Origin: Tepidibacillus_B infernus
GTDB taxonomy: Bacteria > Bacillota > Bacilli > Tepidibacillales > Tepidibacillaceae
NCBI RefSeq assembly: GCF_048898065.1
Contig: NZ_JBLWFI010000001.1
Span: forward strand, 248,001 to 312,000
Direction: 5' to 3'
DNA length: 64,000 bases
This document shows positions 42,802 through 51,845 of this stretch, one piece after another (position 1 is the stretch's first letter; each line of letters opens with the position of its first letter). The translations under genes were made by a program, and so were the position numbers. A model generated the notes under the pieces. The model did no database searches, was not told the DNA's origin, and saw only the letters and a list, made by a program, of their open reading frames with translations.

Positions 42802-43197
42802 ATGAATTTAGGTTTACTTATTATTCGTTTAGTGGTTGGACTAACATTTGCAGGTCATGGTTCTCAAAAACTTTTTGGTTGGTTTGGAGGATACGGATTA
42901 AAGGGAACTGGAGGTTGGATGGAATCGATTGGTGTGAAACCAGGCGTGTTGATGGCATTTGCTGCAGGAGCAAGTGAATTGGTTGGTGGACTTTTATTTA
43001 CATTTGGTTTATATATTCCCTTTGCAGCTTTACTTATTGTCATTACGATGTTAGTCGCAATCTTTACAGTTCACGGTAAAAATGGTTATTGGGCTACAGC
43101 AAACGGTTTTGAATACAATTTTATTTTGATTGCAGTAGCCATCGGCGTTGCATTGATTGGCCCTGGTGCATATACAGTAAGTGCTTTGTTAGGTTAA
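42802..43197 (+). CDS. DoxX-family membrane protein
   Basis: 131 residues from ATG 42802, 9 nt after AAAGGAG (the ATG at 42793 abuts the SD). Four hydrophobic segments; landmarks GLLIIRLVVGLTFAGHGSQKLFGWFGG and GASELVGGLLFTFGL are typical of DoxX/YphA-like proteins linked to thiol or electrophile stress and quinone chemistry. Controlled, by position, by the divergent HxlR regulator. Confidence 0.88.
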   Translation: MNLGLLIIRLVVGLTFAGHGSQKLFGWFGGYGLKGTGGWMESIGVKPGVLMAFAAGASELVGGLLFTFGLYIPFAALLIVITMLVAIFTVHGKNGYWATANGFEYNFILIAVAIGVALIGPGAYTVSALLG

Positions 43198-43211
43198 ATG
43201 AACTACAAACG

Positions 43212-43251
43212 AAAAGGCGTATCAAATATCGAAATTTGAACGCCTTTCTTC
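43212..43251 (+). terminator. doxX terminator
   Basis: AAAGGCGT (43213-43220) pairs with ACGCCTTT (43240-43247), then CTTCT. The repeat copy begins immediately after. Confidence 0.75.
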
Positions 43252-43340
43252 TACTTATCATTTAGGGGTTTGTATATCCCATAAGCAGCGACTTTCAGGA
43301 GTACCCTTTTTATCTTGTTTTTTATTCATAGAAGGGTACG
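43249..43340 (+). repeat. Palindromic intergenic repeat, right end missing
   Basis: CTTATCATTTAGGGGTTTGT and ATATCCCATAAGCAGCGAC match the left end of the copy at 20516. The central stem is GTACCCTTTT/AGAAGGGTAC, i.e. a paired G-C to A-T change relative to GTGCCCTTCT/AGAAGGGCAC. The right inverted end is absent, and the gene for the binding protein ends 14 nt further. Confidence 0.75.
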
Positions 43341-43353
43341 GTAACCTTTATAA

Positions 43354-44364
43354 TTACTGTTCCATCGCTTTCTTCGCAAATTCTGTATTCACAATCGCTT
43401 CGTAAGGAATCTTTTCTTTAAGTTCTCCAGCATATTCCATTACTTTTTCTAAATTACGATATTCCTCTTCATCCACAATGGGGTCAGTGGCCCAGGAACC
43501 TTGGGAACGATATCGGTCTAATACTTTTAACATCACGTCTCGATTAAAGTCTTGGAATTGGGGGGTAATTACATCGGCGATTTCTTCTAAAGAAGCTTCG
43601 TTTACCCATTGTTGTGCCATATAGATTGCATTGGCGAATTTCTGCACGATCTCTGGATTTTTATCGATCAAACTTTGTTTTGTAATAAATACGGTATATG
43701 GAAGTTTTCCACTTCCATGTCCAAAGGAAGCCACTACATGACCTTTTCCTTCTAATTCAATTTTCGAAGCAATGGGTTCAAAAAGTTGAACAAAATCACC
43801 TGTACCAGATACAAAGGCACTTCCTAAATTAGCATAATCTATGTTCTGAATGATCTCATTATCTACTTTAGGCTCAACCCCATTTAAATGCTGTACATAT
43901 TCACTGACCATTTCAGGCATCCCACCTTTTCTTTGGCCAAGGAGGGTTTTGCCTTTAAGCATATCCCAAGTGAAATTTTTGATTGGTTCTCTAGAGACTA
44001 AGAAGGAACCGTCTGTTTGTGTTAATTGAGCAAAGTTGATCGCAGGATCTTTGGGGTTTTGACTATACACATAAATTGTGGTTTCTGTTCCAACCAAAAT
44101 CACATCTGCACTTCCACTAACTAGAGCGGTCATCGTCTTATCTCCACCATTGGCATTGGTTAATTCTACATCTAATCCTTGATCTTTAAAAAAACCTTTT
44201 TCAATGGCGACATAAAGAGGCGTGTAAAAGATAGAGTGTGTAACTTCAAATAACCTAACTTTATGATTTGTATCACTGTTTTTTGTATTGGAACACGCTA
44301 TAGTAAAGGTTAGGGAAAATAGAACGATGACGATCAAACTGATTTTTAAACTTTTCTTAAACAT
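43354..44364 (-). CDS. NitT/TauT-type ABC transporter substrate-binding lipoprotein
   Basis: 336 residues from MFKKSLKISLIVIVL at 44364, 6 nt after GGAGG. Lipoprotein signal with lipobox TIAC (Cys at ~24). The NMT1/SsuA-like fold starts VRLFEVTHSIFYTPLYVAIEKGFFKDQGLDVEL (split: FYTPLYVAIEKGFF then DQGLDVEL), with GDKTMTALVSGSADVILVG as the ligand cleft strand. Probably the receptor for the ABC pair at 38809-40390, but separated from it by pepF, hxlR and doxX on mixed strands. Ligand unknown. Confidence 0.88.
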   Translation of the reverse strand: MFKKSLKISLIVIVLFSLTFTIACSNTKNSDTNHKVRLFEVTHSIFYTPLYVAIEKGFFKDQGLDVELTNANGGDKTMTALVSGSADVILVGTETTIYVYSQNPKDPAINFAQLTQTDGSFLVSREPIKNFTWDMLKGKTLLGQRKGGMPEMVSEYVQHLNGVEPKVDNEIIQNIDYANLGSAFVSGTGDFVQLFEPIASKIELEGKGHVVASFGHGSGKLPYTVFITKQSLIDKNPEIVQKFANAIYMAQQWVNEASLEEIADVITPQFQDFNRDVMLKVLDRYRSQGSWATDPIVDEEEYRNLEKVMEYAGELKEKIPYEAIVNTEFAKKAMEQ

Positions 44365-44455
44365 ATGACACCTCCGCATTTGCCTAATTCACTGCTATCA
44401 TATGATTTAAATAGGAAAATGGTTCAAAAAAAAAGTGATGTAAACATCCTTCAAT

Positions 44456-44463
44456 GGTATAAT
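44456..44463 (+). promoter_or_regulatory. Extended -10 promoter for hemA
   Basis: TGGTATAAT is an extended -10 (TGnTATAAT) 55 nt upstream of hemA; no good -35 is visible at 16-18 nt. Confidence 0.5.
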
Positions 44464-44518
44464 TAAACATAAGGTTTTGCTATGATGAAAAACTTTTTTT
44501 GGGGGAGGGGGAAATCAT

Positions 44519-45850
44519 ATGTTGGTAATGGTTGTTGGACTCAATTACCGAACTACCCCTGTAGAGATTAGAGAGAAATTTACCTTTACAGAAGAAGATT
44601 TAGCTGAAGCTTTAGATAAATTAAAAAAGACAAAAAGTGTATTAGAAGCAGTCATTGTTGGTACATGTAACCGAATGGAGATTTATGCTGTTGTCGATCA
44701 AGTTCATACAGGGGAACATTTCATTAAAAAATTTTTAGCCGAATGGTTTGCCATTCCCAAAGAAGAATTCGTTCCTTTTCTTTACGTAAAAAAGGAGGCG
44801 GAGGCCACTGAACATTTATTCCGGGTCATTACGGGTTTAGATTCCATGGTATTAGGAGAAACACAAATTTTAGGGCAAATCCGTGAAGCTTTTCTTTTTG
44901 CGCAAAAAGCGCAGGGAACAGGAACAATTTTTAATACCTTATTTAAACAGGCGATTACCTTTGGCAAAAAAGTTCATACGGAGACAGGTTTAGGTGAAAG
45001 CGCTGTATCCGTGAGTTATGCTGCAGTTGAATTAACCAAAAAAATCTTTTCCCGTTTAGATGACAAAGCGATCCTCATTATTGGAGCAGGTGAAATGAGT
45101 GAGTTGACGGCGATTCATTTTCATGCTCAGGGTGTAAAGCAAGTGATGGTTGTCAACCGTACCTATGAACATGCCTCTGCATTGGCAGAACCCTTTCATG
45201 GAACAGCCTATACACTGGAACAGTTACCGGTTGCGTTAAATAAAGCAGATATCGTAATTAGCTCTACCGGAGCAGATTCATTTATTTTGAATAAAACCGA
45301 AGTAGAAAAGATTATCCATGAGCGTAAAAATAGACCAATTTTCATGATCGATATTGCGGTTCCAAGAGATCTTGACCCAGAGATTAACCAATTAGATGGG
45401 GTTTACTTATTTGACATTGATGATTTACAGGGTCTTGTTGATGCCAATTTAAAAGAAAGACAAAGAATTGCTACACAAATAGAAGAATGGATCGATGAAG
45501 AAGTCTATAAGTTTTACCAATGGATCAATACACTAGGTGTGATTCCATTAATTGCTGCATTAAGAGAAAAAAGCTTCAAAATTCAAGAAGAAACGATGAA
45601 ATCGATTGAAAATAAATTACCACATTTATCTGAGCGAGAGAAAACGATCATTCGAAAACATACCAAAAGTATTGTCAACCAAATGCTAAAAGACCCGATT
45701 ATGAGGGTGAAAGAAATGGCTGTTGAATCAAATGCAGAAGAGATGATGCAAGTTTTTTGTAAAATCTTTGATTTAAAGGTAGAAATAGAGAAGGATAAAA
45801 TGAATGAGGAACCTACTGCAACATATATCACGAGAAGAAGTAGGTCATAA
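44519..45850 (+). CDS. hemA: Glutamyl-tRNA reductase
   Basis: First committed step of tetrapyrrole synthesis, glutamyl-tRNA to glutamate-1-semialdehyde. 443 residues. GTCNRMEIYAV holds the catalytic Cys (~residue 48), VLGETQILGQIREAF and GESAVSVSYAAVEL are family blocks, GAGEMSEL is the NADPH site, and the C-terminal dimerisation helices follow. ATG 44519. Opens an eight-gene tetrapyrrole operon on the plus strand; hemX begins 2 nt after its stop. Confidence 0.96.
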   Translation: MLVMVVGLNYRTTPVEIREKFTFTEEDLAEALDKLKKTKSVLEAVIVGTCNRMEIYAVVDQVHTGEHFIKKFLAEWFAIPKEEFVPFLYVKKEAEATEHLFRVITGLDSMVLGETQILGQIREAFLFAQKAQGTGTIFNTLFKQAITFGKKVHTETGLGESAVSVSYAAVELTKKIFSRLDDKAILIIGAGEMSELTAIHFHAQGVKQVMVVNRTYEHASALAEPFHGTAYTLEQLPVALNKADIVISSTGADSFILNKTEVEKIIHERKNRPIFMIDIAVPRDLDPEINQLDGVYLFDIDDLQGLVDANLKERQRIATQIEEWIDEEVYKFYQWINTLGVIPLIAALREKSFKIQEETMKSIENKLPHLSEREKTIIRKHTKSIVNQMLKDPIMRVKEMAVESNAEEMMQVFCKIFDLKVEIEKDKMNEEPTATYITRRSRS

Positions 45851-45852
45851 GT

Positions 45853-46662
45853 ATGAATACTGTGATTTTTATTCTCATTCTTCTTTATACGACTAGCTTC
45901 TGTTTTTACTTTATGTCAATCATCAAAGGAGTTACTCGTATTTCACCATGGTCTTATCGGTTTATCTTAGCGGGTAGTATAATCCAAGTCTTCGTCTTTA
46001 GTTTTAAAATGTTATCTGAACAATACTTTCCAATTATTACATTTTTTGATATTTTCTTTTTTTATTCATTACTTCTTATTTTATTGACTGTAATCACCCA
46101 TTCCTTTTTCGAGTGGGAATGGTTTGAGATGGTGATGACATTTATTGCTATCATAATGCTGATGGGAGCGTTGTTGATTGGAGAAACATCACCCCAATTA
46201 AGTGATTCTTTTATCTCTAATTTATTATTTATTCATATTATCCTTTCTATTATCAGTTATGGCGCTTTTTCAATCTCTGCCATTTTCTCTTTGATGTATA
46301 TTCTGCAAGAATACTTACTAAAAAGGAAGATTTGGCATCGGTTTTCAAAAGGGCTGCCTAGTTTAGAAAGTTTAGACCGAAATGCTTATCTGTCTAATTT
46401 GATTGGAGTACCATTATTGCTATTAGGATTGACATTTGGATCGATTTGGGCAGGAATTCTTTTTGATTGGAAAATTTTTGTAGATGCAAAAGTATTAACC
46501 TCTTTTTTTATTTTATTGATGTATGGTTTATTTATTTTTAATCGGCAAAAAAGAAGATGGATGATGAAACAATTAGCCATCTGGAATTTGATGAACTTTG
46601 TGATGCTGATCATCAATTTTACCATCTCCAACCTCTTTGTTTCTTTTCACCGATGGTTTTAG
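45853..46662 (+). CDS. hemX: HemX, integral membrane protein of the hemA operon
   Basis: 269 residues, eight hydrophobic helices, cytochrome c assembly protein (CcsA-like) superfamily. Landmarks are SLPLLLLGLTFGSIWAG-like PLLLLGLTFGSIWAG and FIHIILSIISYGAFSISAIF, with conserved His in the helix-loop regions. In B. subtilis HemX lowers HemA level. Position immediately after hemA and overlap in reading with the next gene's SD support the assignment. Confidence 0.88.
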   Translation: MNTVIFILILLYTTSFCFYFMSIIKGVTRISPWSYRFILAGSIIQVFVFSFKMLSEQYFPIITFFDIFFFYSLLLILLTVITHSFFEWEWFEMVMTFIAIIMLMGALLIGETSPQLSDSFISNLLFIHIILSIISYGAFSISAIFSLMYILQEYLLKRKIWHRFSKGLPSLESLDRNAYLSNLIGVPLLLLGLTFGSIWAGILFDWKIFVDAKVLTSFFILLMYGLFIFNRQKRRWMMKQLAIWNLMNFVMLIINFTISNLFVSFHRWF

Positions 46663-46675
46663 GAGGGTTGTGACC

Positions 46676-47341
46676 ATGAATCGTTATTACGCCATGATGG
46701 TAAATCTTACAAATCGTCCTTGTCTCGTGATTGGTGGAGGAAGGGTAGCAGAACGAAAGATTCTATCCCTTTTAAAAGCGAATGCAAAAGTGAAATTAAT
46801 CAGCCCGGTAATTACACCTTTGTTAGAGACATTGGTACAGGAAAATCGTATTTCCTGGGAAAAGCGTGGATATAAACGTCAAGATGTAAAGGGTTATTCG
46901 ATCATCGTGGTTGCTACGGATCAAAAGGAATTAAACCAACAAATTTATCAAGAGATCGATCATCAGTACCAATGGGTTAATATTGTAGATGATCCAGAAT
47001 TATCTACCTTTATCGTTCCAGCTATGATAGATCGAGGACATTTACAAATAGCGGTTTCCACTAGTGGGGCAAGCCCTGGACTAGCAAAAAAGATCCGCCA
47101 AGAATTGGAAAAGCAATACGGTGTGGAATACGAAGAGTATACAACTTTCTTGGCAGAAATGAGAGAATGGATTTTACAGCAGGGTTTAACAAACGAAGAA
47201 CGGAAAAACTTATTTGAATATTTACTTGAACCAGACTTTTTGCGTAGGATCGAGAAAGGGGAAAGTAAAGACCTGCTGATTCTAAAGATCAAAGAAACCA
47301 TAAAAGAGAATATCAATAAGGAAAGGGAATTGTTATCGTGA
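46676..47341 (+). CDS. Precorrin-2 dehydrogenase / sirohydrochlorin ferrochelatase-like protein
   Basis: NAD-dependent oxidation of precorrin-2 to sirohydrochlorin, possibly with iron insertion (Met8p/CysG-N/YlnF family). 221 residues from ATG 46676 after AGGAGGG; the frame extends back into hemX, but those codons include the SD. NAD-binding CLVIGGGRVAERKILSLL (~15-32), NIVDDPELSTFIVPAMI with the family Asp, and STSGASPGLAKKIRQELE. Its presence inside a hem operon, together with the cobA-hemD fusion, gives a complete route from uroporphyrinogen III to sirohaem. Its last codons overlap hemC by 4 nt. Confidence 0.9.
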   Translation: MNRYYAMMVNLTNRPCLVIGGGRVAERKILSLLKANAKVKLISPVITPLLETLVQENRISWEKRGYKRQDVKGYSIIVVATDQKELNQQIYQEIDHQYQWVNIVDDPELSTFIVPAMIDRGHLQIAVSTSGASPGLAKKIRQELEKQYGVEYEEYTTFLAEMREWILQQGLTNEERKNLFEYLLEPDFLRRIEKGESKDLLILKIKETIKENINKERELLS

Positions 47342-48267
47342 AGAATACATTCGTCGTTGGATCACGAAAAAGTCAGTTAGCTTTAACACAAACGGAATGG
47401 GTGATCGAAAAGCTAAAAAAACTTTATCCTAATATAAGGTTTGAGATTAAAGAGATCGTTACGAAAGGGGACAAAATTCTTGATGTTACCCTTTCAAAAG
47501 TAGGTGGCAAAGGACTATTTGTGAAAGAGATTGAGCAAGCTTTGTTAGATGGAGAGATTGATTTTGCCGTACATAGTATGAAGGATATGCCTGCTGAAAT
47601 GGCAGAAGGGTTAACGATTGGTGCAGTACCGGAAAGGGAAGACCCAAGGGACTGCCTTATTTCAAACCAAGATTATACTATAGAAACATTGCCAATAGGT
47701 GCTAAAGTGGGAACAAGTAGTTTACGCAGAGCCGCTCAAATTGTTGCCTATCGTCCTGATCTAAAGATTGAGTCCATCAGAGGAAATGTTAACACCAGAC
47801 TGTCAAAATTAGAAACTGATGGACTGAATGCAATTATCTTAGCGGCTGCAGGCCTTAAACGAATGAATTGGCAGGATCGGATTACGCAATATCTAGACGT
47901 GGATCTTTGTCTGCCTGCAGTTGGTCAAGGAGCCCTTGGCATTCAAGTGAGAGAGAATGACCAAGAAACCATACAAATGTTACAATACATCGATGATCAA
48001 GAGACAAGAATGATCATTTCAGCTGAAAGGGCGTTACTACATCATTTACAAGGGGGCTGTCAGATCCCAATTGGAGCTTATGCGAGATGGCAAAACGATC
48101 AAATTCATTTAGTTGGAATGGTTGCCGCAGTTGATGGCAAGCGTATTCTTAAAGCAGAAGCAACTGGTTCAAAGGAAGAAGCCGTTTCTTTAGGAATTAA
48201 GGTAGCAAACCAGCTTTTACAACAAGGAGCAGATCAAATATTAGCAGAGGTGAAGGAGGGGAAATAA
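47338..48267 (+). CDS. hemC: Porphobilinogen deaminase (hydroxymethylbilane synthase)
   Basis: Joins four porphobilinogens into hydroxymethylbilane. 309 residues, GTG start 47338 after AAGGAAAGGG, overlapping the upstream gene by 4 nt. VGSRKSQLALTQTEWV at the N terminus, GTSSLRRAAQ and GNVNTRLSKLE in the active site, and the dipyrromethane-cofactor Cys in LQGGCQIPIGAYA (~residue 241). Stop and next start overlap by a single base. Confidence 0.97.
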   Translation: MKNTFVVGSRKSQLALTQTEWVIEKLKKLYPNIRFEIKEIVTKGDKILDVTLSKVGGKGLFVKEIEQALLDGEIDFAVHSMKDMPAEMAEGLTIGAVPEREDPRDCLISNQDYTIETLPIGAKVGTSSLRRAAQIVAYRPDLKIESIRGNVNTRLSKLETDGLNAIILAAAGLKRMNWQDRITQYLDVDLCLPAVGQGALGIQVRENDQETIQMLQYIDDQETRMIISAERALLHHLQGGCQIPIGAYARWQNDQIHLVGMVAAVDGKRILKAEATGSKEEAVSLGIKVANQLLQQGADQILAEVKEGK

Positions 48268-49781
48268 TGAAGGTAGGGAAAGTATTTTTAGTGGGTGCTG
48301 GACCAGGAGATCCCAAATTAATCACAGTGAAAGGCATAGAAGCGATTCAAAAAGCAGATGTGATTGTATATGATCGTTTGGCCCATCCTTCCCTGTTAAA
48401 GTATGGGAGAAGGGATGCGGAAAAAATTTATGTAGGCAAATCTCCAAATCGTCATACTCTGCAACAAGAAGAGATCAATCAACTCCTTGTTCAGTTAGCC
48501 TTAGAAGGAAAAGTGGTCACCAGACTAAAGGGTGGAGACCCTACGATTTTCGGTCGAGTAGGAGAAGAGGCTCTTTTATTAGCTGAACATGGGATTTCCT
48601 TTGAAATTGTACCTGGAATTACTTCGGCAATTGCTGTCCCTGCTTATGCAGGCATTCCTGTCACCCATCGCGATTTTACCTCATCGATCGCTATTGTAAC
48701 AGGACATGAGGATCCAACTAAAAATGAATCCAATATCAACTGGGAAAAGCTTGCAACTGCTACTGGAACTTTGATTTTCCTCATGGGGGTTTCTAACTTA
48801 AAACTGATTCGTGATAAGTTAATCGAAAACGGCCGAGATTCAAGTACTCCTGTTGCACTTGTTCGAATGGGAACGAGAGTGGAGCAAAAAACGGTTACTG
48901 GAACATTAGAAAATATCGTACAGGTGGTAGAAGAAACAAAACTTACCTCTCCAGCGATCATTATTATTGGTGAAGTGGTAAAATTACGAGAGCAGTTAGC
49001 TTGGTTTGAGAAAAAGCCTCTTTTTGGAAAGAGAGTCCTTGTTACTAGAGCTAGAAATCAAGCAAGTGAATTATCTGCCTTAATTGAAGAATTAGGCGGA
49101 GAAACTGTCGAATTCCCTGTCATCAAAATTGTTCCACCAAAGCATACAAAGGAATATCAACAGGCTTTTCAACAGTTAGACCAATATGATTGGATCATGT
49201 TTACAAGTGTCAACGGAGTTCAATCCTTTTTCCAAACGTTAAAAGAACAACGTATTGATATTCGTAAAATGGCAAAGGCGCGGATTGCTGCCATTGGCCC
49301 TAAAACTGCAGCATTATTAGAAGAAAAAGGTCTGATAGTCGATGTGCTACCACAGGAGTTCCGTGCAGAAGGGCTTCTTGATGCTTTGACAGGCGAATTA
49401 AAGGTTGGACAAAAGGTATTACTTCCTCGTGCAGATATTGCTCGAAAGATCCTACCTGATCAACTAAAGGAAAAAGGATTAGAAGTAGTAGAAATCAATG
49501 CATATGAAACGGTGATTGATGCGGAAAACAAAGATGAAATCATTAAGATGCTAAAAGAGAAGCAGATTCAAATCATTACCTTTACTAGCTCATCTACCGT
49601 TAAGAATTTTTATGAGGCTCTTCAAGGGGAATCTTTAGAAAAATTGTTAAAAGGGGTTACTTTAGCTAGTATCGGACCAATTACAACAGATACCGCTCAA
49701 CAATTGGGCTTAAACATAGATATTACAGCTTCAGAATATACGATTCCTGGATTAGTTAAAGCTATTTCAAAATCAAAGTAG
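48267..49781 (+). CDS. cobA-hemD: Fused uroporphyrinogen-III C-methyltransferase / uroporphyrinogen-III synthase
   Basis: 504 residues, two enzymes in one chain. Residues ~1-245 are SUMT (CobA/SirA): VGAGPGDPKLITVKG, VIVYDRLAHP, RLKGGDPTIFGR, ITSAIAVPAYAGIPVTHR. Residues ~253-504 are uroporphyrinogen-III synthase (HemD): KRVLVTRARNQASEL, IMFTSVNGVQSFF, ITFTSSSTVKNF, SIGPITTDTAQQLG. The chain makes uroporphyrinogen III and methylates it to precorrin-2, linking haem and sirohaem branches. In B. subtilis these are separate genes; such fusions are known in clostridia and some Bacillales. Confidence 0.95.
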   Translation: MKVGKVFLVGAGPGDPKLITVKGIEAIQKADVIVYDRLAHPSLLKYGRRDAEKIYVGKSPNRHTLQQEEINQLLVQLALEGKVVTRLKGGDPTIFGRVGEEALLLAEHGISFEIVPGITSAIAVPAYAGIPVTHRDFTSSIAIVTGHEDPTKNESNINWEKLATATGTLIFLMGVSNLKLIRDKLIENGRDSSTPVALVRMGTRVEQKTVTGTLENIVQVVEETKLTSPAIIIIGEVVKLREQLAWFEKKPLFGKRVLVTRARNQASELSALIEELGGETVEFPVIKIVPPKHTKEYQQAFQQLDQYDWIMFTSVNGVQSFFQTLKEQRIDIRKMAKARIAAIGPKTAALLEEKGLIVDVLPQEFRAEGLLDALTGELKVGQKVLLPRADIARKILPDQLKEKGLEVVEINAYETVIDAENKDEIIKMLKEKQIQIITFTSSSTVKNFYEALQGESLEKLLKGVTLASIGPITTDTAQQLGLNIDITASEYTIPGLVKAISKSK

Positions 49782-49807
49782 AGAGAGTTAGGGAAGGAGA
49801 GGCAGAT

Positions 49808-50785
49808 ATGGATTTACAATTTACTCGTCATCGCAGATTAAGACAAAATCCCGCAATCCGAAATTTGGTTAGAGAACATCATTTACATGTACATGATTTA
49901 ATATATCCTTTATTTGTCATTCATGGTCATAACGTAAGAAATGAGATTTCTTCCATGCCTGGAGTATTTCAGCTTTCTTTAGATCAATTAGAGCAAGAGA
50001 TTAAGGAAATTGTGATGCTTGGGATTCAAGGTGTTATTCTATTTGGTATCCCAGAAGACAAAGATGAAATTGGAAGTGGTGCATATCACGACCATGGAAT
50101 TGTTCAAGAGGCAACACGTTTGATCAAACAAATCGCTCCCGAACTTTTAGTTATTGCTGATACTTGCTTATGTGAATTTACCGACCATGGCCATTGTGGT
50201 GTCATTCATGAGGGTAAGGTATTGAATGACCCATCTTTAGATCTACTGGCAAGAACCGCTATTTCTCAAGCTAGAGCAGGCGCAGATATGATTGCACCAT
50301 CCAATATGATGGATGGTTTTGTAGCAGCCATACGTAAAGGATTGGATGAAGCAGGGTTTGAGGATGTACCGATTATGTCTTATGCAGTAAAATATGCTTC
50401 TTCCTTTTACGGACCATTTCGCGATGCAGCTCATTCTGCACCACAATTTTGGGATCGCAAAACCTACCAAATGGATCCTGCCAATGGAAGAGAGGCTTTA
50501 AGAGAAGCCTATTCTGATGTGGTAGAAGGGGCAGATATCTTGATGGTTAAACCTGCTTTAGCTTACATGGATATTATTTATCAAGTGAAGCAGCAATTTA
50601 ATCTACCCCTAGCAGCCTACAATGTGAGTGGAGAATATGCCATGATTAAGGCGGCAGCTCAAAATGGCTGGGTTGATGAAAAGAAAATCGTGATAGAAAT
50701 GTTAACAGGGATGAAACGTGCTGGTGCAGATATCATCATCACCTATTTTGCAAAAGATGTAGCCAAATGGTTAAAGGAGGAATGA
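49808..50785 (+). CDS. hemB: Delta-aminolevulinic acid dehydratase (porphobilinogen synthase)
   Basis: Condenses two 5-aminolevulinates to porphobilinogen. 325 residues, ATG 49808 after AAGGAG. Zinc-type metal site DTCLCEFTDHGHCG (~120-133), Schiff-base Lys in MSYAVKYASSFYGPFRDAA (~195) and Lys in LMVKPALAYMD (~247). Its 3' end overlaps the SD and upstream codons of the next gene. Confidence 0.97.
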   Translation: MDLQFTRHRRLRQNPAIRNLVREHHLHVHDLIYPLFVIHGHNVRNEISSMPGVFQLSLDQLEQEIKEIVMLGIQGVILFGIPEDKDEIGSGAYHDHGIVQEATRLIKQIAPELLVIADTCLCEFTDHGHCGVIHEGKVLNDPSLDLLARTAISQARAGADMIAPSNMMDGFVAAIRKGLDEAGFEDVPIMSYAVKYASSFYGPFRDAAHSAPQFWDRKTYQMDPANGREALREAYSDVVEGADILMVKPALAYMDIIYQVKQQFNLPLAAYNVSGEYAMIKAAAQNGWVDEKKIVIEMLTGMKRAGADIIITYFAKDVAKWLKEE

Positions 50786-50787
50786 AA

Positions 50788-51840
50788 ATGAGTGTAGAGC
50801 AGATGGATCTAATCAATCAGGAGCTATTAAACCGAATTCAAAAAGATTTTCCTTTGCAAGAACGTCCTTTCCTCGTCATGGCAGAGGATTTGAATCTATC
50901 AGAACAAGAAGTGATTGAACGCCTTCAAGCTTTGAAGGGAACGGTGATTCGCCAAATCTCTGCTATTTTTGATACCAGAAGCTTAGGCTATCAATCAAGT
51001 TTGGTGGCTGCGAAGATTGCCCCAGAACACCTTGACCAAGCGGCAGCAATTATCAATCAACATCCTGGTGTGACTCATAACTATAAACGCAATCATGACT
51101 TTAATCTTTGGTTTACCATTGCTGTTCCTCCAAACAGTAAATTAGGATTAGAAAAAACAGTAGAATTATTGGGTGAGATGGCAGATGTAGAATCTATTCG
51201 CATTTTGCCAACTCTTAAGCTTTATAAAATTGGTGTGCAATTGGATTTAACAGGGAAAGAGACAAAAAGTAAAACGGAATCCCCAGTTTACAGTGAAAAA
51301 AAGCGGCAAACCCCTCAAGCCTTATCGGAAAAAGAGATTGCATTGATCCGAGTTTTACAAAAAGATTTACCGATCATTGCTAGACCTTTTGATGCCTTTG
51401 CAGAAGAAGCAGGGGTTAATCTTGATGAATTATTTACAGCGATGAAGGAGTTTAAAGAAAAAGGACAAATGCGTCGTTTTGCGGCGGTCTTGCACCACCG
51501 TAAAGCAGGTTTTACAGCAAACGGCATGGGTGTATGGCAAGTACCTGAAGACAAGACAGAAGAGATCGGAACGAATTTTGCTGCTTATCAAGCTGTCAGT
51601 CATTGCTATTTACGTCCTACGTATGAAGATTGGCCTTATAATATCTTCACCATGGTACATGGTCGTAATGTAGAAGAAGTGGAGGAAATACTTAGTCTCA
51701 TGTCTAAAGAAACAGGCATAACGAAAAGAGCCGTGCTTTACTCTACTAAGGAATACAAGAAAACAAGGGTAAAATATTTTACACCAGAAATGGAAGAATG
51801 GGAAAATCAAGTCATAGAACAATTCGGAATAAAGGGGTAA
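50788..51840 (+). CDS. Fused AhbA-AhbB-like sirohaem decarboxylase (Lrp/AsnC-type fold)
   Basis: 350 residues from ATG 50788, 7 nt after AAAGGAGG; upstream codons encode the SD. Two homologous halves, each an AsnC-like HTH plus RAM-type domain: half 1 (~1-160) with LNRIQKDFPLQERPF and THNYKRNHDFNLWFTI; half 2 (~185-345) with LIRVLQKDLPIIARPFD and SHCYLRPTYEDWPYNIFTMVHG. Both halves keep the RPF and His/Tyr/Arg-rich signatures of AhbA/AhbB and NirDLGH proteins rather than of DNA-binding Lrp. These decarboxylate sirohaem to 12,18-didecarboxysirohaem on the way to haem or haem d1. The cluster supplies all enzymes up to this product; AhbC/AhbD or NirJ are not in the window. Confidence 0.85.
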   Translation: MSVEQMDLINQELLNRIQKDFPLQERPFLVMAEDLNLSEQEVIERLQALKGTVIRQISAIFDTRSLGYQSSLVAAKIAPEHLDQAAAIINQHPGVTHNYKRNHDFNLWFTIAVPPNSKLGLEKTVELLGEMADVESIRILPTLKLYKIGVQLDLTGKETKSKTESPVYSEKKRQTPQALSEKEIALIRVLQKDLPIIARPFDAFAEEAGVNLDELFTAMKEFKEKGQMRRFAAVLHHRKAGFTANGMGVWQVPEDKTEEIGTNFAAYQAVSHCYLRPTYEDWPYNIFTMVHGRNVEEVEEILSLMSKETGITKRAVLYSTKEYKKTRVKYFTPEMEEWENQVIEQFGIKG

Positions 51841-51845
51841 GGAAG

